Assembly (NCBI GenBank): GCA_030248065.1
Contig: JASAMV010004882.1
Span: forward strand, 186,001 to 250,000
Source of the DNA: Rhynchonema sp. JSB1_4
Taxonomy: Eukaryota; Nematoda; Chromadorea; Monhysterida; Xyalidae
Length of the DNA: 64,000 nt
Direction of reading: 5' to 3'
Shown here: one piece after another, positions 12,601 to 27,000 of the stretch
Layout: every line of letters starts with the position of its first letter
How positions within the stretch are numbered: position 1 is the stretch's first letter
Position numbers and translations under genes: made by a program
Notes under the pieces: generated by a model
Databases searched by the model: none
The model's input: only the letters and a program-made list of their open reading frames with translations
What the model was told of the DNA's origin: nothing

Positions 12601-13338
12601 CGACAACGTATAGGTATACCTTTTCTTCGATATTCAACCTTTGTGTTAGGCTCCACTCTGGTGTCTGTAAGAATAATGAAACATCAAAACGGACAAGAAT
12701 GTGGACAACATTGGTGGTCGCAATTCGACAAGAACGCTTACTGAACAGTCAGCACTTAGCCAAATCCGGACAGACCCAGTACTCTCTTATCGTCAGAGTG
12801 ACCGTTCAAGTAAAAAAATTTGATGGCCGTATCAAACTTGAACGCAAGATGAGCCAATACAGAATAATAATGTGAAACATCAACCGACCGACCTCAGTGA
12901 AATGCAGTGCTTTCGACGGCAGACGGCAGGGTCGGTCGTGTTTCAGGTAGACGGTGTAGACAAGCAGCAGTGTGACCAGGGATGTGAGCAGCATCACGAT
13001 AATGACACCGACTATTGATGCTATGGTGCCCATTACGGAGGTGCGATTCTGAGTTGAGAACAAACTCTGTTAAATGTTGCGCACAAGTAAGGTAACCGAC
13101 AATTATACAGAGAGATGCTCATCTCTGGGGTCATTTTTCTCTTTTATGGGCCCTCAAGGATCGTGATTCAAGCGATCTGTGATCATCATGATAAAAACCA
13201 CACATCACAATGTCGCACAATTCACAGGCCATATCCGACTTTGTTATCATGCCCATCAATGTCGTTTTAGGCAACAGTTGAATGACGCGGCAACAAGAAT
13301 TCCCCCAGCCACACACAAACCTTCTTCTCCGGCTCCAT
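9611..13338 (-). CDS. BRICHOS-domain type II membrane protein, copy 1
   Basis: Eight exons join in frame to give 246 residues: 13338-13321 (MEPEKK), 13048-12893, 12664-12620, 12528-12478, 11751-11619, about 11575-11523, 10366-10248, 9775-9611. Exon 2 carries one transmembrane helix (IVGVIIVMLLTSLVTLLLVY). The BRICHOS core is IIRTPDRCYVTALNE in exon 4 and YSVMFCDGAPAYLL in exon 5, giving the two conserved cysteines. Exons 7-8 add a Cys-containing tail (PRCMDMILDC, then GCFTWINGVIEMSQRC). Topology is type II with the BRICHOS domain in the lumen or outside. Introns hold two foldback elements (9932-10160 and 11926-12174). Splice sites flanking the two Cys exons match those of the downstream paralog. 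Specific function is unknown. The acceptor of the small exon near 11575 has an alternative AG a few bases upstream. Confidence 0.72.
9932..10160. mobile_element. Foldback element D, copy 1 (non-autonomous)
   Basis: A near-perfect palindrome of about 229 bp. The left arm begins ATGGGTGATATTTTCGAAAC and the right arm mirrors it, ending TTTCGAAAATTCCACCCA. Arms are about 100 bp and contain sub-repeats of GTGTAAAGGTC/GACCTTTACAC. The centre holds TGAAACAT (10030-10037) and ATGTTTCA (10057-10064) facing outward. The core recurs inverted at 37700-37910 in ANAPC5. No open frame; probably a MITE-like element. It lies in the last intron of BRICHOS copy 1. Confidence 0.85.
11926..12174. mobile_element. 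Foldback element E with GTGCACGC repeats
   Basis: Inverted arms of about 60 bp: 11926-11986 starts GTACCGGGTGCAATTCTAGG and is mirrored at about 12115-12174. Inside the arms and loop are repeated copies of GCGTGCACGC, itself palindromic, including a block at 12028-12060. It lies in an intron of BRICHOS copy 1. No coding capacity; a second full copy was not seen in the window. Confidence 0.8.
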
Positions 13339-14845
13339 GATTCTTCAGAACTCAGGCTTGTCGATAAAATGAGCGAAATTGCCTGAGAATTAATGAACAA
13401 ACGGATCTGAAGAAGAAAACAAACGCACACAAAATGTTTAAAATGCAATGGTTCACGTTTCCGAATTTGTTGCGAAGTTCAACAACTCAGCAGACAGCAC
13501 GCAGCAGGTGCGGCAGACTGATTGGCGTCACTTGACACACGCACGAGCAGCGGGTGGTCCGAATTTACGAATCTATCGCACAACGTCAATTATTAATTAG
13601 TAATCAACGGACAACTGAAGACGTTCGCAACTCCGGGTGGATTTTTTTGTGACATCAAGGTCTGGGGGTGAGTGCATGTACAGATATAGTGTGCAAACAT
13701 GCACCAAGTAAGATGCAACAGGCATGCACGCAAATCAATCAAGCAACAACCGGTTGCATCGCTTATTAACACATTCCGCAGCAAGACTTGAAGCGGGACA
13801 TGGGTCGGACAATTGGCCTAAATCAAACAAGTGAGAGTAAAAGTCCGAACTAGCGAGTCTCACAATATTGTGAATTTGCTACCATTTCCATCCACCTTCA
13901 GCGTTATAGCCGGGACTTGCTACACCATTTTTGTCACGCATGTACACGCGGAATAGATGCAGATGCATACATAGTATATTATACTACAACGGGTTCGTTT
14001 CAACTGATAAACGCAACACAATTATGCAATACGTACATGACGAGATGGTACTGCATGCGCACGCTGGAAAATGAAATTAGGTACAGAAAAATTATGCCCA
14101 ATTTGTATTTAACGATTCGCCGAAAATGACGATATGAAACGGTTCTGACGGTCAAATTCCAGAACAGACTCCACTTGCAAAACCGCATGGCGTAAATTAC
14201 TATCTGTCAATGTAGCCCATAATTTCCTTGAACAACAGAAAAAACAACTCGAACTAGGTAACAATTGCAAAGCCAATAATCAATCACATTAAATGTAAAA
14301 CAAGACACATTTACAAAAAGCATACCACAACAACAGCGGCGAAAATGAGACATCTTTCGCAGCGGGCCAGTTTTGCTGTCGTCTAAAAATGTGACACATC
14401 GCGTCCATGTGTATAAAAAGAACAAGTTCAAGAAAAAATATCTCAAGTGCTCCGATTATTATAACAAATCGTTTAATTCACTAATTTTTTTGACAATTTA
14501 CGTTGTTGTCATCGTCAGATGCGCGTACACACATGATGCGCATAGGATAGGTTTAAGTGGCCAATTCAAGCATCCTTATCACCCGCAAAGCACATACACA
14601 CCGCGGCCAGTTTCGCACGCTCTTGCATGCGAAAGGGAAATTGTTGCTATTATCATATTTTACAAAATCATCCGATATATTTCCATATTACTGATATAAT
14701 TTTATTTTTTCCGGCACAAAAACTCGTTTGCACACACAAATCAAACACACAACCGCACCGTAAAGAGGCATATCTTCAACAACATTGCAGTCTGCCGCTC
14801 TTGTTGGCAGCATCATGCTTTGAAAACATTTTGTCCGTATTTTAG
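13339..14845. other. Spacer between INTS1 and BRICHOS copy 1
   Basis: No supported gene. It should contain the promoter and 5' UTR of BRICHOS copy 1 near 13340-13600 and the region beyond the INTS1 poly(A) site. Small open frames here have neither domains nor good splice context. Confidence 0.5.
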
Positions 14846-14859
14846 TTTATTTTTTTATT
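14846..14859 (-). terminator. Candidate INTS1 poly(A) signals
   Basis: Two overlapping-spacing AATAAA hexamers on the minus strand (14851-14846 and 14859-14854), about 210 nt downstream of the INTS1 stop codon. This would give a short 3' UTR. Position fits; there is no transcript evidence. Confidence 0.5.
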
Positions 14860-15067
14860 CTAAAACGTATAATCAACCAAGTTCCATTTGCTACATCTTT
14901 TCATTGACAACTATCATACGCAGTCTCTCAATTGCTCACAATGCTTCACAAGCGCCGACATGCTGATGTTTCAACACGAACAACAGACTGCATTCACAAC
15001 AACAGCAAAACAGTTTCAATCACGTTCAAAAATAACAGCTGAACAATGCAGTATTGAGCCATCCCAA

Positions 15068-18000
15068 CTACGATTGCTGCATCACCAGTCCGTTCTGGTA
15101 CACCGTTTGTGTGGCCAGCGCAAATTTTTCACTTATCGGTTCACCCAGGTTGTGTGTCACAATGCTGTCGTAGGCGGCTTTCAGCAGAAATTTGGCCGTC
15201 TCTGAAACGCAACAGATAAAATGAAAAACATGAAAATGCGGTAGTTTCGACATACGCCGGCAGTTGTTGCTGGGGCTTGTGACTGACTCGCTCAATATTT
15301 CAATCATGCTCAATCGCGCACAAATATAACTAAAAGCCACTTGAAATAAATAACATACGAACGCAGTATATACAAATGTACATTCCAAAACTTACAGTGC
15401 CGGGCAACTATCAGAAAAAAGAAAAATCAACCTACAGCAAAAAAGTAAAAAAAAGTAAAAGTAAAAAATTTAACCCCGTGGACCACACAAGGACGGAGGA
15501 GCGCGTATGACTAGTTTGACTGGACAATCGACAATGCACCAACCACGACATGAAGCAACGATCGAGGGCAGATGCTCGAGTGCACTGGTTGCCAGTTGGG
15601 CATCGTTGGCCAGACAGTCGATCAACGCCGGCGTGATCGCGTCGGCAAACTTCGGTTGCTCTTGTAAAAGTCTGCAAAGTCAAACTCAAAGTGAATAGTA
15701 AAAGGGAACATTTGGATGTGACCTAGGTACTTTTGCAGACATTCACTTGTGCACTGAAATACTACTGATGTCATGGAAAGTCATGGAAAATTCTGGTTGA
15801 TCTTTCACGATTATGTTCCGAAATGTTATGTATGCAATTTCTGTAACAATTCAGTATTTACTGGACAATACGACTGTACTTTGCTTATTTATTTTATATG
15901 TATATTATTTATTTTCACATGGCGATTGTGCTATTCGGCTGACGAGCGGGGGGCACAACGTCACGCCGATGGTCTCGAATACCCCGCGAAACCTAGGCGT
16001 AGACAGGACTCCAAATTAATTTTTTCAACAATTTGCTAAATACAACAGTCACACAATGCTCTCGCATCCCCTTATACATGTACATCGTGAACCTGTGATT
16101 TCAATTCACGTTAGATTTTCATATTTTTTCTAACAGGATTTGCCACATTGCCTGCGGGCGTTTGCATTCACCTGGCACTGGAGGTGCAAAAACTCAAATA
16201 AAAATAAACAAATAAACTGATTTTCACAGATGGTCACGGATGAACCTAGAAAAATCAACGATAAACGCTCACCTCATCATCATTTCGTAAGCCCAATCCC
16301 TGCACTCCTTGTTTTCGTTCCTGATCAACGATGGTATGTGACTGGCGACATAGGGCAGTGTGGCTGGACGGTCCATTGTTAGCTGGAAATCAGTTATGCA
16401 GAATTTTTTTCATCATTCAGATTTAACAGCACATAATAATATACGTAGTATGTTTTTTTTTCAGAAAAAAAAACTGAAAAACGTGAAAAAAGCCTACTTG
16501 ATGCAGATCACCAATCGCCTCGCGCACATGCACGGCCGACTGTGCACGCGATATTGTGCGCAACACGGCGAGAACCTGAACGAAAACAACAATAAAAGTA
16601 CAAAAGCTACGAGTCTTATAGGTTTGAGATCGATCCACAAAGGACTGATAGGGACAGTAGGAATGAAAGTCATTCGTCTTCCACTCCAGAGCAAAGCCAA
16701 ACTACGCCAACATTAGCCCGATTTCTGTATTCTACAACGTGTAACGTTTCCCAAGTCAGCAACCCAAAGAATGAATGTTTCACTAATCTGCCACCTCCGA
16801 AATCGGGCTCGTGTTGGCGCAGTGTTACTATGCATCCAAGCGGCTGCATATCGCGAAAAACAGATCTGGTTCAAATTTCAATTTTAAGAGTACCAAAAAT
16901 ACCCAGAATTTTCAAAATAAAATCAATACAACCAAGTACATGTACGGTACCTGTTGCTGATTAGCAGGCGTGCGCGGCTGTACACTGGTTACGCTGATGT
17001 CCTGCATTCCCAACAATTGTGCCAGTTCGGGTGCTTCTTGTGGCACTGCAGGCGCGTGTAATGGGGGTGGTGTGCGGCAGAGAAGGGCACGTGCTGAAAT
17101 TGGTGGGGGTATCGATTATTGCTGCTTGTTATCGGGATGGACACACGTTACTATTTGGTGTACTGGCACCGACGATGATCTGGTGCACCGCTGCCCCTCA
17201 GCGGCAGCTGGTCGACAACAGCACAGCCAAACGCGTTCAACCACTCTTTGGATTCACATAGCGAAAATTTAGGGGCTTGTTTCGTTGCCGTAACGTATAG
17301 CGTCTTCATGGTAAGAGACTTGAGATTGTATTGCAATTTTCGGGTTTTGCTTTGTCGTCTGATAGACAGCTCGATGAGCAGAGACAGTCAAAAGACGCAT
17401 GCGTTTTGTACGTCTTAGGTAGCTCTGGTTGTTCGGACTTTAGTGCTAAAATCAGCTATAAGAGAGCGTGCCAACCAACTTGGAAAACCTACAAGGAAAC
17501 ATGATAGCGACAGTGAGCTGACAAGAAAGCAGACGGACCTGATAACAGTCTGGGGTAGGCGTGATGTGCGAGCGCGTGCATCAACAGCCAATGACGACCG
17601 ACGAAGCTGTGCGCTGATTGGCTGTTCACTGTTTCGTATTGGCACAACATGGTCATGACGTCATCGACGCGGTCGATCATCGCCTTTGGACTGCGCAGCG
17701 CACGCACCTTGAAACATCAGGGTGTCATATTGTGCCGAGAGTGATATGGTTTGGGCCTGGCGGGATCAAATCGCCGGTCCGAATTCGAAGGGTTTTTAGA
17801 GAGGCGTCGTTTTAGGCAAAGACCCAATAGCAGACTTAGGCTTACGCTCAACCTAATCCAAGACCTATGCGAAGTAGAAGCTGAGTTGCTAGCCTAAACA
17901 GCTGTGGCGCATGACGACGATTGGTGGTAATGCTGTAGAAGTTTCCCCACAGCATTGTTCACCAAAATAATCGCAAACAAATACATAGAAAAACAGAATA

Positions 18001-21000
18001 GAAAGTACAATACAGCCAACACACCTTCAAGCAATGCATGATGGCATCCAATACCACATCAGTGTATTTCACGTAGACCGGCTGGAACACAATATTGCCG
18101 CAGTCCTTAATCAAACACAACAATTGTCGCAACACCAGCGCTTGATTGCCTTGTTGCCAGACCTTGCCCGTTGTGCCCATCACTGGTTGCATCAGGTCGG
18201 CGACCAGAGGGAAATGGCTGCAATATGATGAGGCTTATGGACAAATCGTTTTATTCTGATGACGTTTCGTGGACAAGTTGAAAAACCGAAAACAACTACA
18301 GGTGTTTGTTTATTGAAAAAGAAAAAGTAAAAAAAACAAAAAAAATTACACAGAAAATGATTAGAGGTACGGGTGTATTGGTCGAAAATTACGAAGATGC
18401 TCGTTTGACACTTGTTTCTCATTCGCAACGACACAAAAAGCAAGATGTACATACATAAATTGAACAACAAAATGCACATGAAACATTACCGAATAATCAC
18501 AGCCGAATGTGCCAGTGCGAATCGACGTAACATAATCGCGGCCGTGCACGCCTTGGCGCGATTGTCCTTGTTCTCAGCGTGCACGAACAGCTCTTGGATT
18601 AAGCGATAGGCCACCGAATCCAACTGAAATTGTTAGCTAACCAAGGCCCAAATTCCACATATAGATCGGGCATCGGGCTAATTGTTTAGGCATCAACTCA
18701 AGCAGCCCTGAATGATCGCGAGAAACAGATACATGGCATTAGAGACGGGTGGACAATATTAATATATGAGCCATAGGTCGAAGTTGGTTGGAAGGCGAGA
18801 AAAAGTGCATGTTCCACCGAACAAACAACCAGCATTTGCGAGTCAGCACCAGTTTGTCTAAATGCAGTCGTGCATTCTTGAGAACAGCCAGTCAAAAAAA
18901 TCGCCAATAAAGTTGAGAATCGGAGCAGAACAGTGTTACGTCTTACCTTGGTGTGCACCTGCTCCCAATCGTGCAGTACATGCACGTGCGTGCTCAACCA
19001 AACACGCAATGTTTCGTCACTAATGTATGACAGAACGTCATCAGGTCGACAGACGTACAGCTCGAGCAGCAGATGTTTCACAACCTCGGTTTGGTCGAAT
19101 TGACTGGAAACGAAGTTATTCTGCATGCGCGATCTCAAACGGTGCTCACTTTTCAGAGCAACACAAAATCTGTTATCATGCCCATAGCGGCATAGCACGT
19201 ATTCAATCCCAGATGACCTCAGTCAACGCCAGTGGTTGACCACCAACGCCACCAACACACCTGTAATGTTCATACAGTCGTGTCACCAGGGCTCGCAGCG
19301 CCTGGTCATTGCGCTTGCACAATCGCTGCAACATGTGCACATGGCGGGCACAGTCGTCTGTCCGTGCACTGCACGCACGCAGCACATAGTCGATCAGGGT
19401 ACGGTAGGGTGATAGATTGGTGGTGGCGTCCGGCTGCCAACAGGCCGAGATGAACTCGAGCACGGACGCGGCGTCAAGCCTGCAAGAATGGATGTGGTTT
19501 GCTTGATTTACTGGTTGACCCCAGAACTGATTTTTATGTGTTTCACCGTCAGCCGTGGGTTGCGATGTATCTACGTACATCTAAATAGCGCAACAGGCGC
19601 AATATTGTGGTGATTTAGCGATCAGAAAATTATATGTAGTATGTACGAACATGTATTATATTTATTTCACTGCGAATGCGAGCGTAGTTCATCCTTATGG
19701 CGTTATCGTGCAGCGGCATGCTTCTGACAATTATTTGGTGCTCTTGTTTATGACTAAAAAGTTCGCTCCTTTCGTCAAAGCCAGAAACACTTCTTAGCTG
19801 CGCTAAAAACGCAACCCCTCTATCAGCACAGCAATTTGTCAACACAAATCCAACGTATTACACATTCAACGCCTGGTCCACAGCAACGAAGAGCGCGGAA
19901 CTTTTCCGCAGGCTAAATGGCGCAGCGCGCACTGTGTAACACCACGTACATCGGTTGCTGGCCAGTTGTGCTCCAGAGAGCAGAGAGCCACGTGATGTTT
20001 TCAATTTGAAGCACTCGCTTGCGAAAGGAGACAAGAGATGGCTCAAATGTCGCTCTGGTGCCAGCTGGTCCTATTGCAGCACAGTTGTTGTTGTTGTTGC
20101 TGTCATTGGACAACAGAAACACGCCACTGAGCCACGCAACAATATAGCAAGTAGGCACGTGATCTGACATTTTAGAGTTTCGGCCCTGTTTTTATGTCTG
20201 GGCAGGGCAACTATGGCACCCACGCACCAGCGATGATGCCAAGTTCAACATTGTGTAACGTCAACTTTAACGAACAGTTTACTTCCTGTCAGTTGCGAAC
20301 GTTCTGTGTGGCTGGTGGCACGCGCTGTTTTCTTAGCGGCTTCTACGTTCGACAACAAAAAATCCGCCGTTCCTTCTTTTTCAAAATGTGCTCGAATGAC
20401 GTTTCGAAAACGGTCGGAAAGGTCACATGAAGCACATACGTATACCTAACGTTTATTACCGAACTTGATATGCCGCGCGCATCGCCCTTTTCACGAAACT
20501 GCCGCGAGCAGATGCCATTATTTCGCGCTCTTTTCTTGGCTTCGTTAGCATTTCCAACCCGACTCATTCATTGCCAATAATATGCTGCCGATTTTAGCCT
20601 GTTTCATCCACCTAATCATGCGTCCCATCTCAATCGTCTGTCTGTCGACGTGCGTGCTCTGCGCGATCGCATGGCCGGCCGTCAAACCGGCGGTCGACAG
20701 CGCCATACTGCGCATCCGACGAACCATCAACGGCGAACTGGCGCAACCACCGACTGATGCCACCGACCCGCCGCTCGTTGCGATGCCAAGGCCCGATCGA
20801 CCACATGCCGTCACCGATCCGCTGCCCACCGTGGTCGTGTCCGAGGAGTCATCAGATGTGCAAGTCGATGCCACCCGCCCACCGGATGAAACGATGCCGA
20901 ACGTCGACGATGATCTGCCGATGATCCAACCGGACATCGAGCTCAAAGCCACCGAGCCACCGAAATCTGAGGAATCGACCGAACAGGTGCGTTTGATCGT

Positions 21001-24000
21001 GAAGCACGTAAAAAACGATTGCTATTGGAAATTCCCGCGTGTCACCACTGCAAGTGTTGAAAGATCGCAGTGACCGAAATCTTGAAAACTTTCAGGCTTC
21101 GGCAGCACCCGCGGAAGACAATCAACCAGAACCGGAAGCAGCCGGTGAGCCAGAGACGCCCTTCGAGCCCGAAGTGCATCCGGAACCGGAATCAAGTGAA
21201 TCCGACGGCCAACTGTCGGCCACCCGACCACCGGAGCCCGAGCCGGCCACCGAGGACACACGGCCGGCATTGCAGCTGGTCACGCTGTCGAACCTGCAAC
21301 CGATCCACTCCGGCTCCTCAGAGTCCGCGGAGGAGGAGGAGCAAGAAGATGACGCGGCCGAGGAACCACAGCAGCGAATTGTGCCACCACTGGAGCCTGG
21401 GCTCGACCTCAATAACCTGCCCACGATAGCCGTGCCGGAGGAAGCCGAAATGCAAGTCGATGCCACCCGACCGCCGGAACAAGTGATGCCGACAGCCGAC
21501 GCCAGACCGACGTTGGAACGGGAAGAGTTGTCAAACAACGAGGTCGCAGCTACCGAACCGCCAAAGTCGGAGGAATCAACCGAGCAGGTTAGGCGAATGA
21601 TATGTGCCCAATCAGTTTTCTGTCTGGTCGGACAACCTGTTCATTGACGACCATCTTGAAGCGTCATCGATCATAATCCGAGGGATTACCACTCGCCAGT
21701 TGCAGACCGGAGTCAAATGCTTGAGATTAGGGCCAGACTCCGAGAACTCCAGGTGTCGGACTCCATATTTCAAAATTATTCCGAATAAGAATAATCTCCG
21801 CGCAGGACGTGGGAGCCGGGCCCGATCCGGACCCGCGACAATTCGAAGTGCACCCGACGTTCGACATCGAAGTGCATCCGACGGACGACAAAGTGGAGGG
21901 AAGTGGTCACTCGCCGATCGATGCTACGGAGGATATGAATCTGTGGATCTGACGGAAAGACAAAACTGTGAGAGTTGACTGTCAAATTCGATTGTACTCA
22001 GTGATAATATTAAAGGATTGCTATAATCACAGTACCTGTGAAACTCTATTTATTATTTTTGCGCTAATCCCCGTGAACCATGCGTTTGACGATTATATTT
22101 ACATCTCACCTTTTTCATCGTAATGTCTCATCAGAAGCTTCTCATTCAGTTTTGACTTTATTTTGAAAGTGACCCAAATATATCGTCTTTTACCTTACTT
22201 ATTTTGTCCAACGAGATTTTTTGCGAAACTAAAGTAAATAAACTTTTGAAAATTGCAAACTTTTTCTCGCACGCCTTCAAGAGTCGTTCGCAAAGTGCGT
22301 GTTTGGTCGAGTAAGTTGTCTGGTGCACCAACCGCGCCAACAATGCTCGACGCAACGACGCATTCTGCGCACTGTTGAACACAACGTGCATGCCTTTTTG
22401 GGCATGAACACTGGTCAACTCGGGGTCCAATTGGATGTAACGGGACAGCAGCGCCCATTTGTCCGTCTGAGCAGTCTGAAAGCAGCAGAACGTTCAAATA
22501 GAAATACAGCAATTTTTATCAATAAAGACAAAATGACCAAAACCAAAAAAAAACAAACTTTCGACGACAATAGCTTGTCGAGAATTTCGTCCAGTTGTTC
22601 TGAATCAGTCAGCTCGGTCGCACCTATCTCTCCTAAACATCAAGCATCTGACATTGCAAACAAACACATCTTCATCGACCAAAGATCCTTAAGGCAAACC
22701 TGGTTCCGGAATTTCCTCCAGCTCATCTGTTCGTTTCGTGCAATCGTCGACAATACCGGACAGCAAACTACGTATGTTCTGACCAGCAACGTTTTCCAGT
22801 GATTTACTCAACTGTGCGGCGGTCGCACTGGCTCGTTGAAGTTGACGTGGGTCCGATTGCTGAAACGTCATCATATTATTCGTTTCGTTTCGTTTTACTT
22901 TTCATGGTTATAACCACAAGGCATATGCGCAACATCAATATAATCATTGATAAAATGGATCGCATAACCTTATACTAGCAAAAAAACGTTTGTGATTATT
23001 ATATTCTTTCCATCAAATTCAAAATATTGATACCACGTGCATAAAAGGATATCAGCGCCAACACTGACCTGCACATCACGCAACACAGTGAGCAGTTGCA
23101 TCAAATCCGATTCTATCTCCGGATTCGCTTTCAACTTGGATGCAATTTTGTTGGCGTTGTCTTTCAGCCAATCAATGGTGGCGGCCACAGTGCTACAGTC
23201 GTGCTTATTCATACCGGTCGATTCAATGATCACTTTGGCCAGCAATCGTGACCAATCGCGTTGTACATCTAATGGCATGGATTTATTCGATCCGCGGTTC
23301 AACAGCACATTTTGCAGTGTTTGGGGCACGTTTAGAGTCGATGTTTGAATCGATAATGTCAGCTGATGTTTCAAATCATCAGTCCTATCTGCAGATTTCA
23401 ACGGCTGGATGGTTGCTGGTTTGGACACGGTTGTATCTGTAAAGCGTACAGCACAAAATTATGAACAACTTGACGCCGTTTTTCAAATTTTCACACCAAG
23501 TATGAAGTTAGGCAGATCTGAGATTCAGTTCCGGTTAGCCTCTGAATCAACTGGACTGCACCATCCATCTCTGTCGTAGGCCTACATCCAAAACTTAAGT
23601 GACGCTGTCGTACCTCCAAACAGGATCTCATAAAAAAATCACTGGGTTTTTGCGTTTTGACAATTCGTCTAAAAAGCATCAATAAACAACGAAACAAAAC
23701 AAAAGGTTGAACAACGCACCCATATCCAATTCAGCGGCGGCGGCCATAAATCCGTTCTGAACGCACCAGACACGCCAAGCGTCACCCAATGTATCCCGAT
23801 CGGTCACAATTCTGCACAAATCCAACGTCTGCTGCAGCACGGTCGGCGTGTAGCGGTGTTCCAGGCACGTTCGCATGTCTTGACTAGATGGCTCGTCCGG
23901 CTTGGCAGCTGCCTGATCCAGCAGGGTGAAAATGCGACTGAAAATATACCATAGCGTTGCGCGTTCGCACAAATCTGAGGTTTCACGAGATAATAACCTG

Positions 24001-27000
24001 GGCTATGAAGTGCCCTCCTACATCAGATGCAAACCAAGCGACGTTTCAAACACTCGGAAAGCCAAAACCACGAAAAGAAAGAATCGCTAAAGCCGAAAAT
24101 TTGCTTGCGACAATCAATCGGGGCACGTGTGCAACTCGTAATAATGGGGTGACGTGAATGCCGATAGTCAAAATCTCTTTTCCAAAAAATGAATGCGATC
24201 CATATTGCTTATTGACTGTGACGGCTCAAAAAGATGACCAGGTAAAAATCCACCGACACACACCACAACAGCTGTTTGTCCAATGTCGGTAACAGATGCA
24301 CGTCGCTCAGCCACGTGGTCGGTTCGCCAATCAGAAACACGGCATCGGTCAGACGTGGCAGATGGCTATTGGTCAAAATGTGCATGCACAACCAATCAGG
24401 GATCAGTTCCGCCTCCTCGGTAGTGTCGACAAGATAGGCTTGCGGAAGGGGGTTATCGAACCTGTGTTGTGTTGGTCAGCTTCAAATTGGTCGCGCCTTA
24501 CAATCCAGTCAACGGTTGCATTAGAAATTCCGAATCGAAATAAAATGGTTGATCAAATTCAAACTGTTTTGTCAAAACAACACCGAAACGGTCAAGAGAA
24601 AGTTGAGAAGGAATCTTGTGGTGTTCAGAAAAAATGATTGCAACTCCAACCCATTTACCATATTGCCAACAAACGATCGAAAGGCTGCTTAGCGGCTGTA
24701 GGACACGGTGAGCAGAGCAGCACAATCGATGCGTACACACAACGCGCTGACATCGTGCACGTCTCGCCTGAAACAACAACAAACAACAACTGAGTTCGTT
24801 CCTTACTGGCGAGTTACATTGTATTTGCCATCGGTAATACTGTCAAGCTTAGGTTAACGGGACCACCACCAGTGAAACATTTCTAGGTTAATGCAGTAGT
24901 ATGCATGATCAGGAATGTCATTCTCAACGTTGCTTGATTCGTGAATAAAAATTAACGAGCCTGGAGGACTTTAGGCCCTGATTTCAAGTTTAGCAACCAG
25001 AACACGTAAAGTATCGGCGCGTCATCTACATGCTGACCGCACTTGCACCATGGCAACATCTGCATGATGAACGACGGTTTGCCCCTAGCCCCTAACCATC
25101 ATTCGTACTGGAACTGCAGCTACAACTTGATGCGTGTTCGTGGTTTCTCGCTCGCTGTCAACAAAATGAAACATCAACCAGCCTGACGTCCACTGAACGA
25201 TCACTTGATCGGTTCGCTGTGACCACGTGATCGCCTTGTCTTTGTCATCAGAACGTGATCGAATCGCGTGCAAATACGCGTCGAACACGTGCAACATGTC
25301 GCACAGCGGTGTTGATTGGTCCTGGATGAAGGAACCATTACAATAAACGGTTTTTACACCATTCATTATTGATATCAATACCTACGAAAACGTCGCTATT
25401 CCAGTGAGATATGATATGATTTACTCTCGAAACAGTCAGCGTTTCTTTTTTGGCTGTATTGGACCACGGAGAGACGAGACGAATGGCATTTGGGTAAGAT
25501 TGCTCGTAATTGACAAGCTAAGCATCAAAATACCTCATCTTCCAAAGAGATGACATTCTGTTCAACGTGGGGCTCTGATCAGACAAAACCCTGCTGTATG
25601 CAATAAACTCAAACTCAGGCCGAGTTGGCCTTACAGTTAGGATGCGACATACAAAAATCCTAAAAATGTTTTCATCTAATACCTGCATTTCCACGGCGAC
25701 CAGTTGTCTCCAGATGTCCTTCCTGTCCGTGCACAGATCCGACAGACTTGTCATCACGCCATCGGCCGTGTCAGCGTGCGACACCCAATGTGCGACATTC
25801 TGTCGTATGAACGACACATAGGCGGCCAGACGCGACAGGTCGGTGTCCATCTGACAACATTTGGCCAGCGCCGATACGACATCGGTGCGAAGTGTCGCGA
25901 AATGGGGCACGGTGTCGCGCAGTTGCGACAACAAACGCGACATGCTTGTTGACGTTTCAGCTGAAGAACAACGGTGGCTTCGTGGCGCAAACAAACAAGC
26001 GAAGAGTCGAACAAATTATTTTCTGCTTGTTGTTTCCTTTTCGAACAGTTCATTCAACGCATCGGTTGTAGTTCGTTTCGAACAGTGCCGATCAACCGTG
26101 TGTCCAAACTACATGCTACTTACGTGTCATGTCAGCACCAGCAGCAGCAGCAGCAGCAATGTTGTTGTCAGCCAACACCAACTGTGTGAGTGCGTGTGTG
26201 GCCTGTTGTCGTTCGATATGTCTGGGCGACGACTGACGTCTCAGGAAATACATCAACACTTGGCGCGCGTCCGAGCTTGATCGGTCGTCGGTGCGCAAAC
26301 ACTCACGAAGTCTGAATTCGGTCGGCAGCAGGGTTTCTCGAGTTGACGTTATTGTCTATAGCGACCTGGTTTGGCCGACGGATGGTGCACCCGACCATCG
26401 CCAGTGCGAGGGCACCCGATGACAACTTCACCACTCAAGTTCCTAGTTCCTCCACAACCAACCGATTCCTGATGCTGTTCATCCGCAACATGCGAGCGTC
26501 GTGCGGCGGCATCGTCTGCGGTCGTCTTTTCAGGTCACCCTGTGCTGTCGGAGCATTATTGATACTGACGCTGATACGGTCAGTATCAGCCAGATGATGC
26601 ATCATGAATTCACACAGACATTGAACGGGCAGCACATGCAGCGAATGTTCGTTGGATTCAACGAAACGCAACAGCCACGGCAGCGATTGGCTGGCGTCCT
26701 GCAAGAATTAATGATTGGGAAAACACGTCCAAAGAAATCTTATCCTGTAAATCATGAACTGAAAAATAATGATAATAATTAATAAATAAAAAGGGGCACC
26801 AAAAGCAACATACACAACACAAATTGGGAGGAAATATTTTCAACAAGTCCAACAGGGACCAAATGAACCTTTCGTATGACCAACCATCGATCCAATAATC
26901 TCCGACAGAAACTGTCGATTTCGGCACAGCAGCATTCCGAGTTTGCATTTCTCATTCAACAACTTCAGATTCGCCAACAGCTCGTCCGGCGGACGTCGCG

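Noticed and set aside
15939..15992. A definite hammerhead ribozyme
   Set aside because: The CTGACGA / stem / GAAA order is present, but I could not pair a proper stem I or place a cleavage triplet, so it is reported only as a hypothesis.
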